Positions 1 to 12,400 of a stretch of DNA of 64,000 nt are shown here, piece after piece. Position numbers and translations under genes: made by a program. Each line of letters opens with the position of its first letter. The first letter of the stretch is position 1. The DNA is taken from NCBI GenBank assembly GCA_026182355.1, contig JAPFBL010000310.1:291501-355500 (forward strand), in the 5' to 3' direction. Source of the DNA: Hermatobates lingyangjiaoensis (taxonomy: Eukaryota; Arthropoda; Insecta; Hemiptera; Hermatobatidae). The notes under the pieces were generated by a model. It worked only from the letters and a program-made list of their open reading frames with translations, did not search any database and was not told the DNA's origin.

Positions 1-180
1 ATTCACCGTCAAGTGTTTTTAGTGTTTTTAACCGCTACCCACCTATTGTTTTGTGCTTTGCTGAATGTCGATTGCTAACTAGTTTTAGCAATTGTCACCT
101 TCACAATTGAGTATCCTGAGAAAAATAGAAGCAATTCTTAAAAAAAGTCGTGAACGCAGAATCTGCTAAAAATGTTAACC

Positions 181-320
181 ATATATATATATATATATAT
201 ATATTAATATATATATATATATATATATATAACAAGTCTAAACCACAGTAAGAAATCTTGGTAATTTTTCTGATTTCCTACTGTGGTTTAGACGTTGATT
301 ATATATATATATATATATAA
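181..320. repeat. (TA)n microsatellite interrupted by a short hairpin
   Basis: Two TA-dinucleotide runs (about 181-230 and 299-319) flank a 58-base hairpin. Its arms at 236-250 and 279-293 are perfect 15-base inverted repeats (GTCTAAACCACAGTA and its complement). Either a tiny foldback element sits in a TA tract, or TA expanded on both sides of a TA-targeting insertion. Confidence 0.85.
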
Positions 321-329
321 ATCAAAACT

Positions 330-480
330 TGAAATGGTCCAACAGGACTACAAGTTAACACATGAAAGAGAAAAAAAACAAATAAAGATACACACAAAAG
401 ACTCACAACGATATTTCGACAGTCGTCGTCATCGGGTAGAAGTAGTCCCTTTGAGTAGCTGAAGCTAACTGAATATACTC
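330..480 (-). repeat. Penelope-like LTR fragment (degenerate)
   Basis: Read on the minus strand, this stretch has the pattern seen in other Penelope-like LTR pieces of the window: a GATGA-type core, a short GC-rich hairpin (CGACGACTGTCG) and a GAAA segment followed by an AT-rich tail. It is isolated and carries no coding part. The assignment rests on resemblance to the better copies at 40.7, 44.3 and 50.0 kb. Confidence 0.35.
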
Positions 481-654
481 GTATATTAGTATACTAATAT
501 ATATATATATTAGTATACTTTGGGAGCAGACCTTCCTTTAAACACATTTCGCTAAATGCCTCGCATATTTCTAACCTTGTATGTCTCCTATATATCTTCT
601 CTAATTGTCTTCCATTTCATTGAAAACATGTAAACCAGTTCACCTAATGATTTA

Positions 655-720
655 TTTTTTATGTTTAAAAAGGATCTGACGTTTCGGTATACAAAGACCA
701 TTATTAAGGAAAAACATAAA
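655..720 (-). repeat. Penelope-like LTR fragment
   Basis: On the minus strand a GGTCTTTGTATACC hairpin is followed at once by GAAACGTC, the signature that recurs in the window's other Penelope-type repeats (for example near 44.4 kb). It lies about 700 bases from the GIY-YIG remnant at 1.4-1.7 kb on the same strand, so both could come from one insertion later split by the hAT MITE at 785-1265. Confidence 0.45.
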
Positions 721-784
721 TCAACTTAATTCACAATAACATTAACTAATAACTATTATTTAAATAAGTTAAAACACTCTAAAA

Positions 785-1265
785 CAGGCATGGGCAACCT
801 GCGGCCCAGCACGTGTATTTGTGCGGCCCTCGGAGACTATCTGGAATTCTATCTTAATATTAAAAGTTCCTTTGTTTTGTGGTTATTAAAAAAAGTTAAC
901 CGTGACTTTTGGAAGGAAATTACAACATGAGAGAGAGAGAGAGAGAGAGAAAGAGCTCTATAGCAACAAATGTTTTAGTTTTTCATATATGACGCACTAA
1001 TCTTTTGGAGATTTTTTGTGATCATTTTTTATCGTAAGGAAATAATGAGATCTGAATTATAATTTTTCATTATAGGAACAATAAAAAGTGAAATAATTAT
1101 TGACACATTAATACAGCGCACAGTATGTATTTCTATATATTTATAAAAATACATTGTACATATAAGTTGCATATATCGAAATACCACAGAAATTACCATG
1201 CGGCCCGCGATCACTTGGAAATAATATAATGCGGCCCTCAGTTCACAAAAAGTTGCCCATACCTG
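785..1265. mobile_element. Non-autonomous hAT element (MITE), 481 bp
   Basis: Terminal inverted repeats CAGGCATGGGCAAC (start) and GTTGCCCATACCTG (end) differ at one base. The 8-bp target duplication CTCTAAAA is perfect at 777-784 and 1266-1273. GCGGCCC motifs lie just inside both ends. No transposase is encoded; the interior holds a GA microsatellite (about 929-950). TIR sequence and 8-bp duplication are diagnostic of the hAT superfamily. Confidence 0.93.
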
Positions 1266-1418
1266 CTCTAAAATTTACATCAAAACTAAACATAACTTTG
1301 TATCAACAGATTTGTTTTCATCAGGTTTACTTTAAACCACTTCTAATTATACTACATCAAACTTAACACGTCATTGTTTACATTATCTAGTTCTTATGTC
1401 CCTTTCACGTAGGTGACT

Positions 1419-1673
1419 TTAAAATTCTAGAAAAACAAATGACTGATCGTTTAGGTTTCGCTTCTTCTCTTCTATACTTAACAATTCAATAATATGTAGC
1501 TTCCTATAGTCATTTTCTTTATATAATATTCCAATGTTGTCTTCTAGTGTTTTCCTATTTAGCTTTATTTTACGGATATTCATTGCATGTTCTGTCAGTG
1601 CTCCGGCTGTGAGGTGCATTTGTAAGTCTACATGAAAGTTTTGTAGTCGCAGAACCAATATAGTTCTAAACAC
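1419..1673 (-). pseudogene. Penelope-like GIY-YIG endonuclease remnant
   Basis: The minus strand encodes the C-terminal part of a Penelope-type endonuclease. Just upstream, in a shifted frame, the DNA reads YIGSATTKLS, the YIG half of the GIY-YIG motif. The open frame then continues with a basic segment ending near IELLSIEEKKRNLND. The catalytic domain is frameshifted and the reverse transcriptase is absent. A second copy of the same segment lies in opposite orientation at 1926-2100. This is a decayed fragment, not a host gene. Confidence 0.6.
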
Positions 1674-1925
1674 TATAATCTATATATACTAATATATAGT
1701 TCTATATATACCAATAATAATTATTAGTATCTGTACTACTAATTAAAACAAAAAATATATGTGTTAACTCAGTAGACAAGCTAAATATTAGCATTTACTA
1801 TAGCAGTTACAGCACAGCAAATCTCATAATCAGGAACAAATTACAACAGAAAACACAACTACAGAAAACTAATGTAGCATAGAGATACAACTGCATCATA
1901 GGAGACTGTGAGGTCCTTAAATCAA

Positions 1926-2100
1926 GCTATATTGGTTCTGCGACTACAAAACTTTCACGTAGACTTATAAAGCACCTCGCAGCCGGAACACGAAAAAACA
2001 TACAATGAATATCGATAAAATAAAGCTAAAAAGGAAAACACTAAAAGAAAATATTGAAATATTAAATCAAGAAAATGACCACAGGAAGCTCTATATATAT
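1926..2100 (+). pseudogene. Inverted second copy of the Penelope-like endonuclease remnant
   Basis: The DNA from the YIGSATTKLS codons onward repeats the 1419-1673 segment in reverse orientation, including the KIKLKRKTLKENIEIL tail. Both copies have stops or shifts. The two form a divergent inverted pair with about 250 bases between them, which fits the head-to-head dimers typical of Penelope-like elements, or two independent insertions. Confidence 0.55.
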
Positions 2101-2109
2101 ATATTCTAC

Positions 2110-3390
2110 ATTTTAAATTAATTAATTTAAATATATCAAACTGTGGTTATTCAGTTTATTAGTAAATTTTAAAATGTTAACTTACATGTACTTGAACCAT
2201 CAGAGGAATAGAGAAGGATATCTATTTAAAACTGAAGACAGTATTTGCGAAATGATTGCGTGAAAGATAAAGAAGAGAGTGCGGTAACCCGCGCACGAAA
2301 GGACTGTAGTCACTGACTAACTGCCATTACGTTGCATGGGCGACCCCAACGCGCTCTGCTCACACACTCTCCAAGCTGCACTTTGACACATTCCTCGATG
2401 AATCCAATACAAAAACGTGTATTATATAATGTCTTTCAAAGTTATTTACTATCAGTGGTTTTATACATAAGAAAGTCATCCTGGTGTTTTCTTAATACTT
2501 TTGCTTGTATATAAAAAATGTAATTTAGTTTGGAATGTAAAATAAAAGTAAATATTATTGTATTAGAAATACAAAAAAAAATTTTAATGTGAATATTACT
2601 AAATATATTATATAAAACAAGCTCAGAGTATAAAACCATTTTATTAAGTCAAAATTTGTAATCAAATTTTAAACTAGAATGAAACTGGAATATCCGTTTC
2701 CTTATGTTTAAAATGATGTGGTAAATTTGTTTAGTTATTATTGAAAGAATGAATAAACGCTAATAAACACAATAAAACAATAATTAATTAAAAAACAGAG
2801 TTAATCGAACAATAATGAAGTTAAAAATAAAGAATCTATTGGTATTCACAATAGGGATTATTTTCAATTTTTTACTTCCACGAAATGAAATTCGATATAG
2901 TGGGTTTAGAAGCTAATTAGAAATAATAAGAGAAACACTTAAAGTGACCATCTAAGAATAATAAGCTCAAAAAGGTTAATAATAATTGTTGACTAATTAA
3001 CTGCAAATATTTTTAATAATTAGTATATAGCATTTAATTTTGTTTACCGCTGAATTTATTCTAAATAATAAAAACGGGAGTGGCCTATACTCAACTATAC
3101 TATAAGTAAACATAATATCAAACATCTTGAAGAATTGATTTCTGTTGTATTTTTATTTAGCTAAAGTTATGGATTAGATACATTGATTAGCTCCAATCAT
3201 TTCTGTGGAAATGGTTGATAATTGAACATCCTGTTCGAATCTGTCCAATATCACGTATATTGCTTTGGGATCAAATAAGCATGATTCATAAACTTCGTCT
3301 GTATGTATAGTTCTAGAATAATGACACCTAGTTGGTTATTTCTATTATTATTGATTAAAGATGCTGGGCGGTGGGCGAAAGAAGCAATGG
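2110..3390. other. AT-rich intergenic stretch without recognised feature
   Basis: Both strands were read. Only short frames of low complexity were found, with no splice-flanked exon, no repeat termini and no transposase motif. A GC-richer patch near 2280-2400 (the start of a 60-codon frame) matches nothing I recognise. Confidence 0.6.
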
Positions 3391-3394
3391 ACTG

Positions 3395-4745
3395 TGAGAG
3401 GAATAAGCTCGTGAAAAATAATATTGGAGACTACTGAATAAACCAGAAGGTGAGGAATTTCTAGATGTGAAATGGATGTTCAAAAGAAAACAGGCGATAT
3501 TTTTAAAGCCAGTATAGTGGCTTGAGGTTTCCAGTAGAAAGGCAGTATTGATGATACATACTTAAAATGCAATGTTTAAAGTTGTTACTTTCTTACTCGT
3601 GTCTGAATAGTTTAAACATACAATATTTTTCCGTTAAAACAGCTTCTTTTTGAGTGGTTAAGTGTTGTCTGAATTTTACGTAACCCAGCCACAAGGCAAT
3701 ATTGATAATAGAGCTTATAAATTAAACGAAGCTTGTATGGTTTAAAAGAGAGTTGACGAGCTTGATATTGATATTTTAATGATTACATTGAAAGTCTCGC
3801 TATCCGCCCAAATAAATATGATTATTGTCTTTATGTTAAAGATGGAAGAAATATAATTGTATATATCATCCTGTTTGTTTATGATTTGTGAATATTTTTA
3901 AAGATATTCAAGTAAATGGTGATATTAGTAAACAGCTACATGTTAAATTTAAAATGTAGGATTTAAATAATTTAAAAAGCTTCACTAGAACAGATATTGA
4001 TTATGATTATGAGAAATGTAGTAATACTTTTAACACTGAGTCAGAATAATTGTATAGATCACTAGTCAAACTATATAACATTGAAAACTCTCAAGTTTAT
4101 AATACAACAATTAAAATTATCTAAAACTGGTTTAATCAAATTTAAATGAGAATGTTAAGTATAGAAATTTGATAGGAGCATTTTCATGGTACTAGAAGAA
4201 ACTTATTCCTCAGTGTTAATTATTTAAACAGATTTCAAAATTGTTATGATGAGGCACATTTGAAATATGCATTGAGTTCTACAGTACTTGTATTTCACAA
4301 AAGTCATGAGGCAGATATGAATTGTAATGTTGATGCAGATTGAGTAAGAGATATTATTGATATAACATGAATTACTGGATTTGTATAAAAAATATTATAT
4401 AAATAAAAAAAAACTAAATTGTGTTACAAAGTCATCTACCTTTGCAGGGAATATTACATTATTTGAAACACTAACGGAAATAAATTTCCTAAGAAATAGT
4501 GTTAATGGTGTTTTTGTTGAAATTGTTCAACCTATTAAAATTTACGATGATAATTCTGGAGCTCTTGTTCTGGTTAAATAAGGAAACTTTACCAAAAATT
4601 CTGTTCATGAAAAATGGTGTTATTGAAATTATTAAGCTAGATTCAGTTTCAAGCAATGCTGATATTTTAACTAAGTCATTAGGAAGATTAATTTTTTTCT
4701 AAATTTAAAGAAATGTTGAAATTGTTACAAACTTTGTTTCTGTCA
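3395..4745 (+). pseudogene. Ty1/Copia retrotransposon pol remnant
   Basis: Pieces of Copia polymerase follow one another in the right order but in changing frames. Near 3450-3530 is the opening of the RT domain (EGEEFLDVKWMFKRK, then an ASIVA-GFQ region). Mid-RT fragments follow (VLLSYSC at about 3580; a segment near 4160-4330 corresponding to the NLIGA / SVNYL / ALR / DAD region). The RNase H end is near 4400-4690, with TKSSTFAG, IKIYDDNSGA and ADILTKSLG. Gag, protease and integrase are missing. Many stops show it is long dead. Confidence 0.85.
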
Positions 4746-4848
4746 GAAAATGTGTATAACACTTAAGTTTTGTTTCCTAAAAGATATATATAATCAGTAC
4801 TTATTTGTGTTATGTTTGAAGTCTGTAAACTATAAATGTAAGGAGATG

Positions 4849-4995
4849 TGTTGGCATATGAGTACATTATGGTTTACTATATTGGCTAAACTTGATAATT
4901 AAGGTTTACTTAGCAAAATGATTTCACTAGTACGTGAATTATTCTGTTAATAAACCCATTACGCTTTGTTATTAAATTAGTTCAGAAGATAATAG
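4849..4995 (+). repeat. Probable 3' LTR start of the Copia remnant
   Basis: About 100 bases after the pol remnant lies a polypurine tract (AAGGAGATG) immediately followed by TGTTGG, the usual junction of polypurine tract and 3' LTR in Copia elements. The right edge cannot be fixed because no second LTR copy was found; the end given is approximate. Confidence 0.45.
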
Positions 4996-6470
4996 AGTTG
5001 ACAAAACAACCCGTTATTGGCCGGTCTTCTCTGACCTGCAACTATCCTAAATGCAATTTTTCAATTTACTGTGCACAAGAATTTATACTTTAAAAAAAAT
5101 CCATTAAAGTGTGTGGAATGAAATAAAGAGATAAAATCAGTTATTTGATTAACTGATTAAGTTACTTGGTCAGTTAATTTGATTAACTAATTATGTTTGC
5201 CAATCAACTCCATGGTCATTTTGGTACGCCAGTTCTCATCAGCTGACCGAAGCTAATCACCGAGGTTAGTTTTTGGACTGCTGACCATGACGTTGGCAGC
5301 TCCGAATTTGGTTAACCCATGGGTAAGTGGAGACGGATCATTAATGAACCAGCCTTCCCACGGTTCAATAGGACAAACGGCATAAACCTGGATGACTTAA
5401 GAAAAAAACGGATTATATTGGCTATTATACGCGCTAAAATCACCTGTTCAGGCATCATTAAGGCAAATCATTCAGTGATCATATTGGAAAAGAATTTCAA
5501 CAGTCATATTCAAAAAGTAGTTCGTCGATTACTCTTCTGCTTATAAATTAATTAGTTTGCATTAGTATTAATTAATTAATTAATAAGTTTTGCAGTTTGC
5601 TGAAGCAGATACTGAGGTATTTCATTTCAGCCATACATTAGACTGAATGCATTACACATACCAGAAAAAGTGTGATTCTCTCGGGATAGTGCAATAGCCA
5701 TCAGAAATAGTCTTCATAATATTTTATATTTTTACAATTTTCAATACATATGAACTGACTTCTGTCACCTGCAGCAAGTTCAGATAATTTCAATTTCTCT
5801 GTTAGATCGTTTGCAGTGGCACAAGGGAACACGCATAGGCCGAACATTGGCCCTTTTTCATTTATTGCCCAATACCAATGTTATAAATGTGATAACTTTT
5901 TTCAATAAATATTGAAATGTATTACAGTGTTATTATAATTTCAAAATAGTGCTAATATTTCATTAAATCAATTAATTAAATTTATTAAATTAAATTAATT
6001 AAATTGTTATTACTTATGATTATTAATTAAATTAAACTTATAAAATTAAGTAGAACGTTGTTTAAATAATCTTTTTTACAATTTTTTAATGTGTAGTTAA
6101 ATTAGGTAAAAAAATGAGTTTATTCTTATAAACAAAAAAATTGTTTAATTCTTAATGAAATATTTGACAATGCACAACATTGACAAAATCTTTCAATTTT
6201 TTAACTGTTTTAAAAAAAACCGTTAATTTAGACCTGACTGACTTTCTTAGTACCAAAGTTTTGAAACGACTGACAAAATACCCTCACCGATGCCAAGCTT
6301 TTTTCAACCCTAATCCCTCTAAAGTGATTAGAAATTATGTTTTTACAATTTCTATAAAAAGTAAAAGTTTCAGAAACTTAAATCGACCTCTGCTTTAGGG
6401 ATTTGATCGATACATTATAACGACGTTGCATAGGGTAGGTTCTATCATTCAACGGGTTACCGGAATAATG
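4996..6470. other. Intergenic stretch upstream of the TREX gene
   Basis: Mostly AT-rich and repetitive (TTAATTAA runs near 5560-5585 and 5965-6035). A GC-richer block at about 5210-5545 contains a 75-codon open frame starting at 5319, with no recognisable domain and no splice context. The last few hundred bases presumably contain the TREX promoter, but no TATA box or initiator stands out. Confidence 0.5.
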
Positions 6471-6493
6471 TGATGAGATTTAGTTGGGTTACT

Positions 6494-9400
6494 ATGTCTG
6501 TTGTAAGGAGTTATATATTTTTTGATCTGGAAACAACTGGTTTACCATATTGCCATGTTGGTCCAATAAAGATTACAGAACTGACCATGATAGCAGTGGT
6601 GAAAGATCACTTTGCTTTGACTCCTTTTAAACCTCCAAGAGTGGTAAATAAAATAACTCTCTGCATGAATCCCATGAACCATATCTCTAAAGGAAGTTCA
6701 ACGATTACAGGTATATTCATTCACATTATGTAGTGGTAGCGGCTTTCCGTAGTAGCTTTTTACAATTACAAAAATTATGTGTATTGGAAGCATCCTTTTT
6801 AATTACATATTAAAGTGATATTGTGATCTATAATCGTATTTTAATAATTTTGTTTCAATTGCATTATTGCCTTACTGAAGAATTGATTGGAAAGCCAATT
6901 GATTTACTTGGTTGTATCCTATCTTCCATTTCTTGAATATATACGTTTCTGATTATTATTTTGCAATTTTAACTTCATTTTATCACAAAAAATACGATTT
7001 CCGATTTCTGTTATAAAATATGAGCCCACGTTGGTCTCAAAATAATGGATGTAACTACTGAATAATGCTAACTCTTCATTTTCAGGATTGAACAATGAAT
7101 TACTTGATGACTTGAAATCATTTAATGAACAAGTCTGTTTAATGCTGTCAAGTTTTGTTGAGCACCTTCCTCAACCTGCATGTCTTCTTGCTCACAATGG
7201 AGACAACTTTGACTTTCCAATTTTTAAATCTCATGTAAAACATGTTCGTCAGGTAAACAGAAGTTTTATAAATACTTATTTCTTTGATTATTACTGAAAC
7301 GTATGCTTTCATATTTGCTTTTACTTTACTTTCATATAAGCTGTACTCTGTTCTGGAAACTCGACAAAAAATGCAAATTCATTTAAATAGAATAATTTCA
7401 TTTAATAACTATTGGTTAAAAATAAAAAAAACGAGACTCTCGAAACTAAATTCATGATATGAATATATAAGTTGTCATTGACGTGAACGGTGTGATATGT
7501 CAGAATTGTCGTCTAATTTTTATCCAAATAACTTCGATTTCAATAATGATGGACCTTTAGTACAACAAACTTTTTTTTAATGAATTGTAGGTTTACAGTA
7601 TATAATGACTCATGAATGAGATACTGATATTGGAATGCGTCACTAATGTAACTTGGAGCAGTTGTACTCTGTACCCTTGAAGATTTGCAAATTATTTCTT
7701 CATTTACTTAGTGGTGATATTTGATTTGATAAGAAATATACGTGTATATAAGTTTGTACTATGGTTGGAATTGAAATTGGACCTAGGCCGGTGTTTTTGG
7801 TTCTAATTCTAAAATCTTGTATGTCGTTAATTATTACTGTTTAACGCATAACCCGTTCTGCTTCACTGTTATATTTAATTATTACAACGTGATTTTGAAC
7901 TTGCATTTTCATTAATGCATTCACTGTGTTTGAGCATTCAAGAAAGTAAGTTTTTGAGAACTATTTTTTACACTGTATAATTTAAGAAGCAATATTTTGG
8001 CGATAAAATTAGCGAATGAAAATTGTTGATTAATAATTCTTGCAATCATACTCTTTCTAAAGTATTTCCACAAACTTAGAATTTTCCGTGTTTGAAGTCT
8101 TCCCAAGGTTTTCTACCTTTTGTACTCTCTCCTATAATATTGGGCAATATTATTATTATTATTATTGTCATTATTATTACATCACATCTTTAATTGAATA
8201 AAGCAACCCAGACTTAGAAAAGACATAAAAATTTCAGGAGCTAAGCTTAAAGATTATTTTTTGTTTGTAGAAAGTTACTCCTCCCGGATTGACACCAAAC
8301 CTATGGTGATGTGACGCTACTAATATTCTAATAAAATGACAGAATTTAATCGTATTTCGTTTATATATAGTAGTATTTGATGTGGTAGGACAGAAAGCAG
8401 GGGGTATGGCCTTGTTTTATTTATTATTTGGTCTCTGGTTCCTTAATTGATAGATCCTTAAACTATAGCTTAATTCTTCGATTAAGATTATAGTTTCACA
8501 TGCTCTTTTAGTTAAACACTAAGCCAGTTGCCTGTTTTAATACGTAAATAGTTGACCCTTTTAAGTTTCTGTTCAAATGTGTTCAACTTATTTTTGACTT
8601 TACTGTAATAAGGTATAGGATATGATAAAAATATAATTTTTTTAAGGTTTTACGCGTTTTAAGGTCCTCTGAATTCATTTTTCTGCCATATATCTGTATC
8701 TAAAAATTTTGTTGCCATTTGGGTGTATATTCCAAAGTTTGTGAACATGCTACAGGTCACACCATTTTATGTATCATATAGATATTACACCAAATGTAGC
8801 CGTTGGACTTCAAGATTATGTACTTCTGCCATTATGGAGAAAATTGTGGACTTAGCCCACCTCCAGCGAGAAATTCGAAGGACAGTGAAGAAAACTATTT
8901 TTAACCTTTTAAAAAATTAAACTCAAGGATGAATAGTTGTACTAGGGGAGGATAAACACTCTATTGAGAAAGATCATCTGGTGGGTACTCATGTCACCAA
9001 GGGATGATATGGGTAAAGTATTTGAATTCAAAAAGAATTTCCAAGAATACCTTGTACCAAAGACGGAATTAGGAAAGGAAACAAAGAGGATATTGGAGGA
9101 AATGTGATCCGATGGTATACAGATGGATCAAGGACAGTGGAAGGTACACGAGCTACTGGAGTATTCGGGCCTAAGACTAGATACTCCGAATCTATGTACA
9201 CCACTATCTTCCAAGTTGAAATCCATACCATCGAAAGATGTGCACAATTTAATATGGATAAAGGATATAAGAACAGACATATAGCAATAATGTCTGATAG
9301 TCAAGCAGCAATTAAAGTATTGAGCTCAAACCTGAAATGAATGATGGTCCTGAACTGCAAAAATAAACTCAATCTCATGGGTATCAGAAACAGGATCTCT

Positions 9401-12400
9401 CTCTACTGGGTGCCAGGACATGCAGGAGTAGAGGGAAATGAACGAGCAGATGAACTTGCAGGGGTTGAGAATAGGTAAATCTTGTATTGTATGGAAAGGA
9501 GCAGGAATAATCTAAGGATTTTAACCGAATTTCTAACGGCTGAATGCAAACTTAATGGCCATCTGCGAAGAATGGTCATTATCAATGATGGTTTATGGAA
9601 ATTCTTCAATGAAAAGGAAGAAACACCGTTGCACCTACTAGCTGACTGTCAAGACACCCTGCTATACAGAAGCAGGTATTGAGACACTCAACGAAACTAT
9701 AGAAGAACGTTTACCGTTGGACCCAGGAAAAGTGCTGTACTTCTTGGAGGCGTTGAAGCTAACTGGAGCTCTATAGTACAGAAGGGGGGGAAGTACAATA
9801 GTTCTTAGGACGCAGTACTATAATCACCGTCAATAAATACATAAATGTGTACCCGGTTTAGTGAGAGTCTGATGTATAGTTATTAGTTAACATTAAATCA
9901 TGGGAAAGCTACTTATTCTTCATTATATAAATATAGGTCTCCTTTTTTTCTCCTGAGCTAAAACTCTAGAGCAGAGATTCTCAAAGTGGGTTCCATAACG
10001 GACTGTCCGGGGTTCCGCGAAAAAAATTTAGAGAAAAAATTTTTCTAAATTTTTTTCTTTAGTGGGTATGGATTTATTCTGTGTTTCTTGTGAATCCTGA
10101 AACTGAATAATACTTATACCCATAAGTAGAAGTGGCCAAAATGTTATTCATATTTAAGATGAATCACTAGTCAGTTTTTGGAGATATCTGAGTCCCGAAT
10201 TTCCTTCTATTGTAAAAATAGTAGTTCACACCTTGCTTCTACTTCCCACTACCTACTTATGTAAAACCGTTTTTTCCTTTTATGCTGCCATAAAAACTAA
10301 ATACCAAAGCAGACTTAATGCTCGGTCTGACATGAGAATCAAACTTTCAACTATAAAATCAAAAATGATTATAAAATAAATTTTGTGTAAAAGTTGCTAA
10401 TAATTCTGTTTCATGTGTTATGTACTTGTGGAAGATATGAAAATTTAAATCTTTTAGTTTTGAATTTTTCTTCGAAAAATTACACATTGCAGTAATATTA
10501 CTTTTTAATTGTTTTTAAACATACATACTATTTATAAAAGCATATGATAATATATATATATATTATGATTGTATAAAATCATTAGAATCTGGGGTTCCTA
10601 GGAAAATTACTAAAGCAAAAAGGGTTCCGCGTCGAAAAAAGTTTGAAAAACTCTGCTCTAGAGAATTTAAATGTAATAAGTATAGAGCTGATAATAGTAT
10701 TAATAGAAGAATAAAGCATACTTTTTTGAAGGTATTAAAGCTTAATTTTAATTACAGATTTGAACATTTTAACTGAATATTGAATTAGAAGATTGTGAAC
10801 TGGATGTTGGTCATACCGTTAAACAGATAGCTCATTATAGTATTAGAGCTGATTAGTTTTTTTTTTTTTTTTTTGTTGACATGGATCAAAGAAAAAGATT
10901 ATTATAATACATTTTGTGTATTAGAATTTTTTTCCCAAAATAACTCATTGTAGAATATTAAAATTTTTTTTATGAAGTGATAAAACTTTGAAGAATTTTG
11001 TCCAACTGTCCAAATATGATATATATTATATATATATATTATCAAATATGATATATGATACCACTGTCACTTATATGATAGTGAAAACGGATACTCAACC
11101 GTATAATCCCAACCTATTCCTACTACTTCGAGATAAAGTAATCAAAATTGAGCTAAATAGATTTATCAAATTTTATTAAATGGTTTGAAAAAAAAATTAA
11201 AGAATTGTTAGGGAGTTACTTAGTTGATAAGTAATACGTTTACTTATAGTAAAGTTAACAAAAGGACTCTATGTTTGTTTAAAGCATTTAGATTGGCAAT
11301 TTTTTGTGGCTTAAACTGGTAAATCTAGGTTTTTTGACGCCTAGTCTTAGTTTTAAATTCTTTAAGAACTTCCCTTGACCTGTATCTCGAACCAATTATA
11401 GTTACGTGAAATGACGTATTATAAATTAGAATTTAGTTCTCTAGTGGAATGTTTATTTACATTTCAAAATTGAACTGAAGACGTTAAAAAATAATAAGAT
11501 GACAGTCTAAGAAAGGTAAAAAACAGACCTCACGGATATTTAAATCAAGAAAAAAATTAAACCGTGTCTATTAGGATGTGTTGATTCATTAACTCCATTT
11601 ATATACCTATATTTATAAATTTTCTCTCCAAATATGGTTTGAGTTTAAATATATTAGTACATCTTAGGTTGTTTTTGATTATGCAAGTGAAGTCGTTCCC
11701 ACCTTTCCCTTTCATAGTTTTCAAAATTGCTTTAAACAAATTCTGTTTTAATGAACAAGTATAAATGATATCTGAACCTTTGGAAATACATTATTTGTTA
11801 CTATCATTGTTTGTTATAACAATCATTTGTTATTTCAGGCTCTTCCAGAAAGTTTACTCTGTGCTGATACGTTAAAAGCCTTTAGGGATTTAAATGTTAT
11901 GGTAATGGAACCTAATTACTGGAAAAAACCTGAGAGGTAAGATTTAACGATAGGTGAACTCGTAGGCATTTCATTTCTTAAAGCATCTGCTTCTTTCATT
12001 GCAGTTAATGAATATGACAAGGCGTTGCTCCAGCTAGAGGCTGGTTTATTTTGCACCCATTTTATTTATGGGCTCAGTAATGTTATTTAGTTACATTATT
12101 CTGTTGACTCTAATTCGTGTACCCTCAAATTTGTATCGACGATTCGCCCCCACATTGAGGGAGTGCTGGAATAACCATTAAGAAAAATAAACTCCTGCTT
12201 AGGGCATGAAGGGAAGTTGTGCACCACAAATTTATCATTCATGCATTGTTAGAGTAACCGTTAAATGTTGAGACTGATAGAAACAAATTCTATTTATGGA
12301 TACTGTACTGAAATTAGTAGGAAACTCATTTAAAGCCAGTTTTACTTTGGTACGGACAGAGGTGTTTTCAACTACAAGTCTCAACGTATCATAAAGAAAA

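Noticed and set aside
5319..5546. 75-codon plus-strand open frame with a basic composition
   Set aside because: No domain, no splice signals and no conserved motif; length is not remarkable and the surrounding GC-richer block may be a repeat.
8723..8920. 65-codon plus-strand frame upstream of the LINE RNase H remnant
   Set aside because: Could be LINE sequence, but no RT motif is visible, so it was not annotated as coding.
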